A stretch of 64,000 nt of DNA from NCBI GenBank assembly GCA_029953675.1, contig JAMWBK010000007.1, positions 930,001-994,000 of the forward strand, read 5' to 3'. Of the stretch, positions 34,332-44,520 are shown one piece after another. Position 1 is the first letter of the stretch, and each line of letters starts with the position of its first letter. This stretch comes from Rhodosorus marinus. Its lineage: Eukaryota > Rhodophyta > Stylonematophyceae > Stylonematales > Stylonemataceae. A model generated the notes under the pieces. It was not told the origin of the DNA. It saw nothing but the letters and a program-made list of their open reading frames with translations, and ran no database searches. The position numbers and the translations under genes are program-made.

Positions 34332-37300
34332 TCACATCACGACGCAACAGCCTTCTTTGGGCCGGAGTCTATATGGGAGAGTGTCCGATCCACCGCCTGC
34401 TCCAATGGAGCTAGCTCCTATACGATTTTCGAGCATCAGTCTAGTGCTGCTGTCCGCTACTGTTGCCAACCACTTGGCTATATCTTCTTTCGACATATAC
34501 TTTTTCCCATGTTCTGCTAACTTGAACAGCGTCTCAACCTCTGTCTGGTACTGTGCGCACAATGCAAGGACGCTCCGACCCCTCTTGTCGACGTGTGACA
34601 GCCACTTGGCCGTATCTTCTTTCGGTACATACTGTTCCCCATACTCCAGCAACGCTATCAACGGCTCTCCCTTCTCCTGGTATTCCGCACACATATGAAG
34701 GACGCTCTCACCGTTGTTGTTGACGTGCGACAACCACTTGAACATCTCTTCTTTGGGTAAATACTTTCCCCCCGACTCCAGCAACGCTATCAACGCGTCT
34801 CCCTTCTCCTGGTGTCGCGCACAGAGATGAAAGACGCTCCAACCGTCGTTGTTGACGTGTGACAACCAATTGGCCATCTCTTCTTTGGACATATACTTTC
34901 CCCCATACTCCAGCAACGCTATCAACGCGTCTCCCTTCTCCTGGTATTCCGCACACATATGAAGGACGCTCGAACTGTCGCTGCTGACGTGTGACAACCA
35001 ATTGGCCATCTCTTCTTGGGGTAAATACTTTCCCCCATACTCCAGCAACGCTATCAACGCGTCTCCCTTCTCCTGGTATCGCGCACATAGATGAAGAACG
35101 CTCCAACCGCCTTTGTCGACGTGTGACAACCAATTGGCCATCTCTTCTTTGGACATATACTTTCCCCCATACTCCAGCAACGCTATCAACGCGTCTCCCT
35201 TCTCCTGGTTTAGCGCACATAGATGAAGAACGCTCCAACCGCCGTTGTTGACGTGTGACAACCACTTGGCCATCTCTTCTTGGGGTAAATACTCTCCCCC
35301 ATACTCCAGCAACGCTATCAACGCGTCTCCCTTCTCCTGGTTTAGCGCACATAGATGAAGAACGCTCGAACCGTCGTAGTCGACGCGTGACAACCACTGG
35401 GCCATCTCTTCTTGGGGTAAATACTTTCCCCCATACTGCAGCAACGCTATCAACGCGTCTCCCTTCTCCTGGTATCGCGCACATAGATGAAGAACGCTCC
35501 AACCGCCTTTGTCGACGTGTGACAACCAATTGGCCATCTCTTCTTTGGACATATACTTTCCCCCATACTCCAGCAACGCTATCAACGCGTCTCCCTTCTC
35601 CTGGTATCGCGCACATGGATGAAGAACGCTCGAACCGCCGTTGTTGACGTGTGACAACCACTTGGCCATCTCTTCTTGGGGTAAATACTCTCCCCCATAC
35701 TCCAGCAACGCTATCAACGCGTCTCCCTTCTCCTGGTTTAGCGCACATAGATGAAGAACGCTCGAACCGTAGTAGTCGACGCGTGACAACCACTGGGCCA
35801 TCTCTTCTTGGGGTAAATACTTTCCCCCATACTCCAGCAACGCTATCAACGCGTCTCCCTTCTCCTGGTATTGCGCACATATATGAAGGACGCTCGAACC
35901 GTAGTAGTCGACGCGTGACAACCACTGGGCCATCTCTTCTTGGGGTAAATACTTTCCCCCATACTCCAGCAACGCTATCAACGCGTCTCCCTTCTCCTGG
36001 TATTCCGCACACATATGAAGGACGCTCGAACCGTAGTAGTTGACGCGTGACAACCACTGGGCCATCTCTTCTTGGGGTAAATACTTTCCCCCATACTCCA
36101 GCAACTTCATCAACGCGTCTCCCTTCTCATAGTCTTGCGCACACATATGAAGAACGCTCAAACCGTCGTTGTTGACGTGTGACAACCAATTGGCCATGTC
36201 CTCTTCGAGTAAATTCCTTTTCCCTGACTCCAGCAACGCTATCAACGCGTCTCCCTTCTCCTGGTATCGCGCACATAGATAAAGGACGCTCGAACCGTCG
36301 TTGGTGACGTGTGACAACCAATTGGCCATCTCTTCTTTGGACATATACTTTCCCCCATACTCCAGCAACGCTATCAACGCGTCTCCCTTCTCCTGGTATC
36401 GCGTACAGGTATGAAGGACGCTCCAACCGTCGTCGTTGACGTGCGACAACCACTTGGCTATGTCCTCTCCGAGTAAATACTTTCCCCCCGACTCCAGCAA
36501 ATTTGTCAACTCTTCCCCCCCCATCCCCACCTCAGCGCACTTATGCAGGTACTCCCCTGCCAACTCCAGGTCCCAATTCGCCCCTTCTATAGACTGCCCT
36601 AAAGCAACAAAACGAGATTCGTCTAGATCCTCGCGACCCTTTCCGGATTTCGGCGACAATCTACCAGTCTTGCCTGCGTTCGCGGGCTGTTCTGACCCGA
36701 TCGTGCTGGCTACAGCTCCCTCCTGAGGAGTCTGACCGATACCTCTTCCATTTCTAGATTTATTCTCGGATGATTTGTCATCCTCTTCATCGCTCATCAC
36801 TGTCGACAATCTATCTTCAACTTCCCCCGGCGATTCGGGTGCTTCCCGCCCTGGATCAAGTCCCCACAGAGTCTCTTCCAGTCGAACCACAATTGTTCCA
36901 AACTCGGGCCGTTCCCTTGGTGCTTTGGAAAGACATTCACAAGTCAATGTCTTCACCTCCTCGGGGCAATCGTCTTTCATGGCCGACGACGGAAAGTCAT
37001 AAGTGCCGTTTTCCAACTGACGAAATATTGACCTCAAGTGCAGTCCCTTGTATGGAACCTCGCCAGAGAACAGCTCCCACATGAGAACCCCAAAGCTGAA
37101 AACGTCCGTCTTCCTGTTGAAAGTCGGTTGGTCCTCGGGGACGCATTCCGGAGCCATGTATTGATAGGTCCCGCCGTTGGCCCCAGCATGCGTAACCGCC
37201 GTGCCCTGAATGACTGCCGTCTCCTGCACGATTTTGGCTACCCCAAAATCAGCGATTTTCACCGCTCTTTCGTCTCCAGGCACCAGCACGTTCCCAGGTT

Positions 37301-38404
37301 TCAAGTCCCTGTGTATGACATGCATTTGATGCATGTAGCTCATTCCCACCGCAATCTGCCTCGCCACGTCAACCTTGCGCGCCGTTCCCTCGATAAACCT
37401 GCCAGGGTTACACAACGTATACAAGCATGGAGAAAACAAAGTCGAGCATGAGTATCCGAAAGTCCAAGCATGGCCGTCCGTGCCAACCTTCAATCCGCTC
37501 GTATACCGCAGTGGTAGACCATGACCTCGTCCGTTTAAGAGACAAGACTGAACACGACTGCTTACCTTTGGTGCTTCTTGTCATGTATAGCCCTCGAGAG
37601 ATCACAACCATCGACAAGCTCCATGACCAAAAAGGGACAACGTCTTTCCTCCTGGAGCGGAAAATAAGCTCCGATTGGAAACACGATGTTCGGATGTCTT
37701 AAGCGGTGCATGATCTCAACTTCTACACAAAACGTTCTGTACTCGGCTTCTGCTCCACTAAATAAGTCGATCTCCTTCACTGCAACAAGGGTGCTCTTCC
37801 TGTACGTGCCCTTCACTACCCGACCTTGTGCACCTAGTCGAATTAAGTCTCCTAGCGCCACATCCTCAAATCGCAAATACCAGAATGGCTTTTTCCCCGG
37901 CTTTTCCCGCCCCTGCGAGTGCCGTAATTCGTGTAGAATCGTTCCTAACATCTCTTTTACATCTCCTGTCTCATCCACGATACGTTCCACCGCCTCTCCG
38001 ACAGATGTTTGAAGTTTTTGAATTTCGCTCCGTAGTTCGGCAAAGTCCTCACAAAGCGCGTCCTCCAGTCCGTAGGAAAGATCCAGGGTGATGTCAAGCT
38101 GGAGATCTCGTATGCACTGGTCAAGCTGATCCATGCAACACTTGAACATCTTTACAAATTTATCCGCAGACACAAGCCTGCTGAGGTACTGCTTTTTGCA
38201 CCGCCACCCGTCTACCTGAGTGTTCAGAGATTCTAGAGCACGGTTCAACCGTTCCAAACTGAGCTTGTCAAGGTTTTGATGCTGGGCCAACGACTCCCGG
38301 ATGGCTTCCACTCTGCCCCTGGCCCATTTTGCTGTGGCTTTGTTGCATTGCACCTGGTCGATCCTTTTCAGAACAGATTCAATGAGGCGCACGGCTAGGC
38401 CCAT
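34332..38404 (-). CDS. MLKL-like helical bundle + kinase + 44-aa repeats + CaaX protein (copy A)
   Basis: Two exons, 38404-37566 and 37398-34332 (phase 2, GT-AG), encode about 1301 aa. Residues 1-115 are a predicted all-helical bundle with a late CMDQLDQCIRDLQLDI helix, followed by a coiled coil at ~120-165 (EDFAELRSEIQKLQTSVGEA); the order recalls the four-helix bundle and brace of MLKL. The kinase (~185-470) has LGAQGRVVKGTY, VAVKEID, the alpha-C Glu, HRDLKPGNVLV, DFG and APE, so catalysis looks intact; the fold is TKL-like. An acidic, Ser-rich linker leads to about 16 repeats of 44 residues (SVLHLCARYQEKGDALIALL then KEEMANWLSHV), ankyrin-like with an extra helix. The protein ends GCCVVM, a CaaX prenylation motif with a neighbouring Cys for possible palmitoylation. 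The original start codon, kept in copy B, is lost by a ~15-bp deletion, so translation starts at MGLAVRL. Function is inferred: a lipid-anchored sensor or executor kinase. Confidence 0.85.
34430..36490 (-). repeat. 132-bp (44-aa) coding tandem repeat array, copy A
   Basis: About 16 units of 132 bp encode 44-aa repeats. Unit variants fall into classes by their linker start: KYMSKEEMANWLSHV, KYLPQEEMAQWLSRV, EYLPQEEMAKWLSHV and RNLLEEDMANWLSHV. Classes recur in blocks, which implies expansion by unequal crossing over. Antisense and alternative frames stay open across the array because the unit is a multiple of three. Confidence 0.95.
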
Positions 38405-39819
38405 GCCCTCACCCGTATTGCGTCTCCCAGCACAGAAGTTTTCTCACCTCAGCTCCACATGCAAGAGGAACATGACCGCGAATGATGTGTCACGCAATAG
38501 AAAGGTTGAAACCACCAGTTCGCTTCACCCAACTCTTCAACGACCTCTTCAACAGCCCACTACTCCAACCCCAACTTGCCACAACCTCACCTCCCTCCTC
38601 CGCCCCTCCCCCACCCAACAGCTGCAGAATAACCCCTCCCTCAATCTCCCCTCTTTAAAAACTAGACTACAATCAACCTCCCTCCATTAGCAGAAGACCT
38701 CCGCAAATCGAAACTAGCTCGTCCTCCCTACTCATCAATGACAAACACACAACATGCACCGAGATTTCTTACCCAGACCCCATCTCATCCCCCCCTCCGG
38801 ATGGTCTATAACGTAATGTTTAGAGCAGGAATATATCGGCAGGAAAAGGGCCCTCTATAATTACATTTATGGTCAGTACTTCCGGGCACCTTTATGGGAG
38901 ACGCACACTGGCTCCGGCTATAGGTAAGACCCCATAGCCTCACTGTAGCGACTTTGCTCCATGTGGAAAACAGTCTCCAGGCTATGCGCTCAAGTATAGT
39001 AAGTGGGAGGAGTTGTTGTCGAGGATTGGGGTTTTGTTTCTTTTTCGGTCGCGAGCGTGTTCGTTTACGGGAGGCGCTTCCTCTGGTACGCCTTCCCCTC
39101 GATTTTCCGCGGGGCGTCGTTTGCATTTGCAACCACTTCTGTCTTCCGGGTGGGTGTGTTGCGGGGCCTTTCCTATTTGGGTTGGGTTTGGTCGATTATT
39201 CTCTCGGTGCGGTTTCATATTGGTGGTGCAACGTTTCCTTTGCGGATTCCCTCAGGATGGTAGGGATATCTCCGCGCTCGACGGAGCCTCCTCCCAAGGA
39301 GGCACTGCCAGGTGGGGGACTCCGTGTTCGCCTCAGCTGCGGCACGTTTTCTTCCGAGGTTGACTTGGAAGGCGCTTCTGGCACCCAGGCGCGTGCACTT
39401 ATCTCCGCTGTCACCAGCCTGATCACGGCTGCGAGTGATCGTGGAGTGCTCCCTCAGCTCACCAAGAAGCTAGGTGGGCTGGAATCGGGATTGCTGGCCA
39501 GGTCAAATTCAAATTCGGACGAGAATTTGAATTGCCCCAGAGTGGCAGGATTGGCTGAAGGCAGTCAACATCAGGTCAATCAACATGAACCTGTCCCGGG
39601 ACAGGCGAGGGCTGTTGCTTCTGCGCGGGACAGTACGACGTTGGGGAGCGGCAGGCCGGGCCAAAACGCGCTTCAGCGCTCGGGGACTCGAGGCAATGGT
39701 GGTGGTGACTGTGCGGCAACCAGTGTGGAGGAGACTGCAGCTGTGGACTTCCCTCTCTTGGACCAGCCCTCAGGTGGTCACCAGCTCCCGGCTACTTCGG
39801 GGCACGTGGTGGCCGCAAG

Positions 39820-40644
39820 GGGGGTGCTTCGTACGCATCAGTCTTGCGGAAGGGCACCACTGCCACACGTACGGCGGCTATGCTCCGTTTCATACCATCT
39901 CGCGAGCCTCAGGATGGACCTGTGGAGACCACTCTCCAATTTCTGTGGGTGCGAAATGTCCGGCCCCAGACTACACGAGGACAGGTTCCGTCTATGCGAG
40001 ACTTCCGGGACACTTTTGCGGAATCGTTAGGGTGCAGCCGGGGTGATTTCTTCTTCGCAAACTATGAGGGCCGCGATGTGCTGTTTTTGGTCTCCGCAAC
40101 CGCCGCCAAGTACCTGGAGGCCTTGCTGGCGAAGCCTACCGAGCAGTGGCCTGAGAGCGCCCGGTGGCTGCGCTGCAACCCGCAGGTGGTTTTGCACTTC
40201 GATTTTGACCGTTTCTCGGGCAATTTCCTGTCTCCGGGAGAAACGGCAGGGCTCTCTGAGCATGAGAGCAGCGTGAAGGCGGCAGCGATCCATTGGCTAC
40301 GGATTCAGCGCCTTGAGAGGATCTTGTTGGAGCGGTTCCGGTCGGGCCCTCGTCACCTGCGCATGGCGGTTTCCAGTTTCTTCGATCTGGAGAGGCGACT
40401 TGTGCTGACTTCGCGCTACAAGACAGAGCTACAGCGGGTGGGTATTTTGGAGGGCTCTGCTTCCAGCACTACTTCCAGCGAGAGTGGTGAGGAAGGGGAG
40501 CAGACTGAGGGCATGGCGGTGGAGGACGCCCAGGTTACTTTGCTGAAGCCCGCGGGATCCGTTCCGCGAGCCTCGCGGAGTGGGCGGCTCACGACTTTGG
40601 TGCGGATAGGAGGTAAGAGAGCGAGGACCGACTCCCGGGTCTAA
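39820..40644 (+). CDS. Non-LTR element ORF1-like protein, C-terminal part
   Basis: The frame from about 39820 reads SVLRKGTTATRTAAMLRFIP, FLWVRNVRPQTTRGQVPSMR and RDFRDTFAESLG, and ends at 40644 after an acidic Ser/Glu segment and a basic tail. A diverged relative with matching LRKG, NVRPQT and DFRGTIASSLG blocks is present at 59870-60290. Earlier ORF1 sequence (39257-39800) is open in other frames, with Cys/His residues that could form a zinc motif, so the region is probably frameshifted. The first Met in this frame is at 39844. Its role is presumably nucleic-acid binding; this is inferred from position only. Confidence 0.55.
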   Translation, partial: GGASYASVLRKGTTATRTAAMLRFIPSREPQDGPVETTLQFLWVRNVRPQTTRGQVPSMRDFRDTFAESLGCSRGDFFFANYEGRDVLFLVSATAAKYLEALLAKPTEQWPESARWLRCNPQVVLHFDFDRFSGNFLSPGETAGLSEHESSVKAAAIHWLRIQRLERILLERFRSGPRHLRMAVSSFFDLERRLVLTSRYKTELQRVGILEGSASSTTSSESGEEGEQTEGMAVEDAQVTLLKPAGSVPRASRSGRLTTLVRIGGKRARTDSRV

Positions 40645-40741
40645 GGGGGAGAAGCACGATTAGCGCTCCAGGCACGGCTGCGAGGTCGCAGCCTATGGAT
40701 CTACAGTCTTATGTCCTGAAGGAGGGCGGAGACTGGGGCAT

Positions 40742-43700
40742 TTGGCGTACGCGTTTTCGGAGTTGGCTCCGGCGGTGGATTTCTTTGGAAGGAGGCTCGC
40801 TTCCCCTCCGTGGGGGCATTCCCCAGTCGTCCTTCCTCGTGGAGACCTTCTAGTAGCTGGAACCATTCTCGATTTCATCTTCACGAGCCTGGCTCGCAAC
40901 ATTCGGGACACAGTCATTTGGGTTTTTCTGGGGGTCATGCCGCGCCTGATTCTGGCCCCCATTCACACATCGGAGCGCAGATGGCGAGTACGAGACCGAC
41001 TGGCCCTGTTCTTGAAGGGAGACTTCGAAGTACTACAGCGCAGCTATTTGGCGTCGTCAGCACCATCCGCCCGTCGGACTCGGCATGGCACAGTGTCGCC
41101 CGTGCCGGCTCGAGTACAGAAATTGGTAGCAGTGGGCGATTTAAGTCGAGCGGCGCGGGTTTTGGAGGGCCAGGCGCCTGTCCTCCCCTACGATGATAGT
41201 CTCGCCCAGACGGTGTCGTCTTTGTTCCCTGAGTCCGACGTGGATTTGTCCCCTGAATTCGAGGTATTCTTGGACCGTCCGGAGTTGGCCAGGTTTCGCA
41301 TCGATCTGACGCTCAGTGAGTCTGACCTGGAGGATTTGCTTCGTACCTCGCGTCGGGGACGCTGTCCCGGACCCTCCGGACTAAGAACAGAGCTATTGCA
41401 GGCCCTGAGCCAGCCTGGCAAGAGCGCGCTTCTGAGGATCCTTAACAAGTTGTTCCAGGGCGTATCGGGTGCGTCTGCGCCATGGGAACATCTCCGGCAG
41501 GCACAGCTTTGCTTGCTCACGAAACCTGACCACCAACCGGCCCACCCGCGTCTCCGGCCGATCGGGATGGTGGAGAGCCTACGGAAGTTAGCCGGGAGGT
41601 GGCTATGCCAGCGCCTTCGCCAGCGCGTCACAGCTTTTATGGCGCCCTTGCAAGTAGGGGTGGGATTCTCTGGGGGTTGTGAACTGATCACCCATGGGAT
41701 CGAGCTAGAACGCGCCAGTAGGCCGGAGTGGGGAGTCTTGGTGGTTGATTTCCGGAACGCATTCAACAGCGTGTCGCGGACGCATGCGCTAGAGGTGCTC
41801 CGACGTGTGTTTCCGGAGGCGTGGCCGTTTCTATCGGGTATTTACGGAGGGGAGAGCCTCCCCTACTTGACACCGGAGGGCACTGTTTTTCAAGCACATA
41901 CTGGCGTCCAACAAGGCGACCCTTGCGGACCTCTTCTTCATGCCTGTGCCCTACAGCTCGTACTTTTACGTCTTTCGACTGAGGTCTCGGATCTTCGAAT
42001 CTGCGCGTACCACGATGACGTAACATTGCTGGGCACCCCTGACACCCTGGCTAGGGACTGACCGCGATCGAAGCGATTGCACGTCGCCTCGGTTTGACTG
42101 TGGAAACAGAAAAATGTCGCTTTCTCCCCCCGAGGGACGTGTCGCTGAACTCTCTGCCACCCACTCTGCGACTAATCAGCGAACGTGAAGGGTTCGAACA
42201 CCACGGCGTCGGATTGGGGACTGACAACTTTGTCCAAGCATCCTGCGAGCGAGTTTTGGCACGGCACAAGCAACTCACCGACGCCATTGAGCACCTACCC
42301 GACAGCATGCTGCAATCGGCCTGCTTGCTTTCCCGCTTTTGTGCCGGTCCCAGACTCAACTACTGGTTGCGCAGCCTGCCTCCAGCTTGGGGCTCGTGGA
42401 TCGCGGCTAAAGCCGACGAAATGACCCTGCAACACTGGGGAACGCTCTTGGATGAGCCCCTCGATCTTGAAGCTGCTCCCGACAGGGACTTTATCCGTGA
42501 ACAGATCGCTCTACCGTTGCGATTAGGGGGATTCGGCGTCGCAGACCGATGGGCTGGTATGCTCGCCAGCGGCGGTTGCCTCCTGGGCTACCGCGCTGCG
42601 AACGTTGGTGACCTTCCAGATGCGAAGTGCCTGCCTCTTGGCTCGAGCTTTGACCAACGAGGATCCAGTGACCCTGCCGCCCCCGCTTTTGACAATTTAT
42701 GATGGTCTTCAACACGCGTTCAGGAGGTGCAACGCCGTGCCGGACGCAAATCGGTCCCGCTTTCGTTCCTGGAGGGAGCTGTTATGGGGACGAGCTGAAG
42801 CGATTGAGGATTGTCCCCTCGACCGAGTTCTTGCCGATGACGGAGAGGCTAGCCCCGGGTCCCCTGTTGCAGACTACCCGGGTTTGAGCCGATTGTGGAG
42901 CTCCCGCACTGATGTGATTCAACATAGCCTCACCTGGGGCCAACACAGTGCCGCTCACACAGTCATGCTCAATTCTCCTCTCACGCCGCCTACCACTGCC
43001 GCTCGTCTCCGCGGCATGGGAGGCCACCTCTCGCACTTGTGGTTAACCACTCTACCGTCGTCATTGAGTCATCGTCTCCATGCTTTCCAGTTCCGTTCTG
43101 CCGCACGGATCTATCTCGGTTTGCCACAGGCTCCGTGGCACTCTAATCGGCCGTCTTCTGTCAGGGATGTGAGAGCCGGATTGACGCTTGTGGCTACCAC
43201 TTCCTGGGTTCCTGCGGACTGTTGCGAGGTATCCGTACGAGGCGTCACACTCGCCTCAAGTACATCCTCAGCGAATTTTTGACTCGGATAGGGCATACGG
43301 TTGAGGTTGAGTCGGAACTGCCCAGATCAATCTCGGACTCTGCACCGCCCCGTTGTATAGCCGATCTCCTCGTCTCTGACGCTGCTGCCAGACGCTCAAC
43401 ATATGTGGACCTTGCGATTACCTGCCCCGTGGCCAGCGCCCACCTCACCGCAGCCGCCCGCCGCCGGGGGGCCGCGGCTTCAGCCCTTCGAAGAGTTAAG
43501 GAACGACGGTATGCTGAGAGCATGGCCAGTCTGCCTTTCGCTGAGGGTCGCTCTCACCGGTTCCAGCCATTCATTGTGGAAAGCTTTGGTCACGTCGATA
43601 AGTCGGGTTTAGAGTGGTTGCGGAAATGTTTTGCTGAGCATCCTACTGAATATTTGGCGCTCTTGAGGCGTTTAAGTGTCTCCCTTTGGCGATACTCCAG

Positions 43701-43764
43701 CGACATGCTTTCCGAGGCGCGCCATCGGCGCCTGGGGTTGCATACTTCCCTCCCTAGTTATTAG
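40742..43764 (+). pseudogene. Frameshifted reverse transcriptase-endonuclease polyprotein
   Basis: The RT domain lies at 40742-42058, with RPIGMVESLRKLAGR, VGFSGGCELITHGIE, VLVVDFRNAFNSVSR, GVQQGDPCGPLLHA and the catalytic AYHDDVTLLG. A frameshift near 42056 creates a stop; the downstream frame TAIEAIARRLGLTVETEKC continues the palm/thumb. A second shift lies near 42600. A third, a missing T near 43155, shows by comparison with 46390, where CQGCDSRIDACG is readable. The C-terminal part (43222-43764) has HTRLKYILSEFL, CIADLLVSDAAARRSTYVDL, VKERRYAES and RFQPFIVESFG, the pattern of restriction-like endonucleases in such elements. Sequencing errors could explain some shifts, but three in 2 kb favours decay. 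Confidence 0.85.
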
Positions 43765-43780
43765 TTCATCTTCACGCCTT

Positions 43781-43801
43781 GCGTAGCGCTTCAGGCTATG
43801 C
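43781..43801 (+). promoter_or_regulatory. 3'-terminal hairpin of the non-LTR element
   Basis: GCGTAGC and GCTATGC form a 7-bp stem (one G-T wobble) around the loop GCTTCAG, 6 nt before the end of the element. The identical hairpin ends the truncated copy at 59405-59425. A terminal hairpin is a plausible template-recognition signal for target-primed reverse transcription. Confidence 0.5.
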
Positions 43802-43807
43802 TAGTAA

Positions 43808-44510
43808 AGTCCAGTTGAACGGCATTACCCGAATACCGGTAGTACTGGAAACGAACTCAGTTTCGAGGTTTTGCTCGTACATGCGTTTCGAATTCGAATT
43901 CGAGACAGCGACGCTGTAAGGCCTGGCTAACTGTGGAGTTCCACGCAATCATGTCCTGCGCGGAGATGAGGGATTAGGACCCGAAGGCAGTCGCGACTCA
44001 AAAATAGCGCCCAGAAGTACTGACCATACGCGTATCCGCATTTAGTGCCAGCCAGCACTGGCATTTTCTCAGCAATTGTAGAATAAATTTCTGTTGTAGA
44101 GCTAGCAAGTTCATGGTTTGGTCTAGATTTATTGGGAAATTAACAACGCCGAGTTGGGTTTCCTACGAGAGGGAAAGGAGAGCGCTAGCAGTCACAAGTC
44201 TGTGGAGCAACTTGTGACTGCTAGCCACTCAATGAGCAAGAACTACCCCGTGCTGACTGGCACTCGCACGCCCACTAAGTGTTTGGTCTGTTTAGATCGG
44301 GGACGAGTTGTAACCTAAGGTCCCAAACTAGCTCAAATGTAGTAGTGATTAGGGAGATCACGTAAAAACGAAAGGGATCCTTGTTGGAGCATCTGAGCCA
44401 GAACCTACCAGGGACGTTGGCCGGAAAGCACCTCATGTGGGAAATTTCTCAACAGTGTTTTTGCCGTGAAAAAACGGTAATGTCGATACTAAATCGGTAA
44501 TTGCGTTAAA
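43808..44510. other. Resumed 5' flank of copy A and unassigned sequence
   Basis: From about 43810 to 43970 the sequence matches copy B from about 58250 to 58400 (shared ACCCGAATACC/ACCCCAATACC, CAGTTTCG.GGT.TTGCT and GCTAACGGTGGA-like blocks). Further on nothing is recognised except a perfect inverted repeat at 44184-44225. Confidence 0.55.
44184..44225. repeat. Perfect 15-bp inverted repeat with 12-nt loop
   Basis: GCTAGCAGTCACAAG and CTTGTGACTGCTAGC pair exactly around TCTGTGGAGCAA. No matching element was recognised around it. Confidence 0.95.
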
Positions 44511-44520
44511 AATCAGCTCT

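Larger units (their letters stand above)
33949..38985. repeat. Segmental duplication, copy A
   Basis: This block is closely similar and in the same orientation to 51226-58260. Homology covers the 3' flank (for example GTCCGCTTGCGTCTGCATGA), the whole kinase gene, its 167-bp intron without any visible difference, and the 5' flank. It breaks off near 38980, where the 4.8-kb non-LTR element begins, and resumes just after that element near 43808. Confidence 0.9.
39000..43807 (+). mobile_element. Non-LTR retrotransposon, ~4.8 kb, RT plus restriction-like endonuclease
   Basis: The element sits inside the 5' flank of duplication copy A and is missing at the matching place in copy B. It contains an ORF1-like region, then reverse transcriptase, a zinc-binding CxxC...HxxxxC segment and a PD-(D/E)XK-like domain. 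The 3' end is defined by a second, truncated copy at 58934-59430 that stops at the same GCTATGCTAGTA. No LTRs and no poly(A) tail are seen. Several frameshifts make it inactive as it stands. Confidence 0.88.

Noticed and set aside
34708-36057. Long open frames in alternative and antisense frames across the 44-aa repeat arrays (also 52005-55783)
   Set aside because: The repeat unit is 132 bp, a multiple of three, so any frame free of stops in one unit stays open through the array. Their composition is an artefact of the kinase-repeat gene on the minus strand.
38954-40030. Single 358-codon ORF1 protein
   Set aside because: Its second half is out of frame with the block conserved in the 59870-60290 relative; the region is better read as frameshifted.
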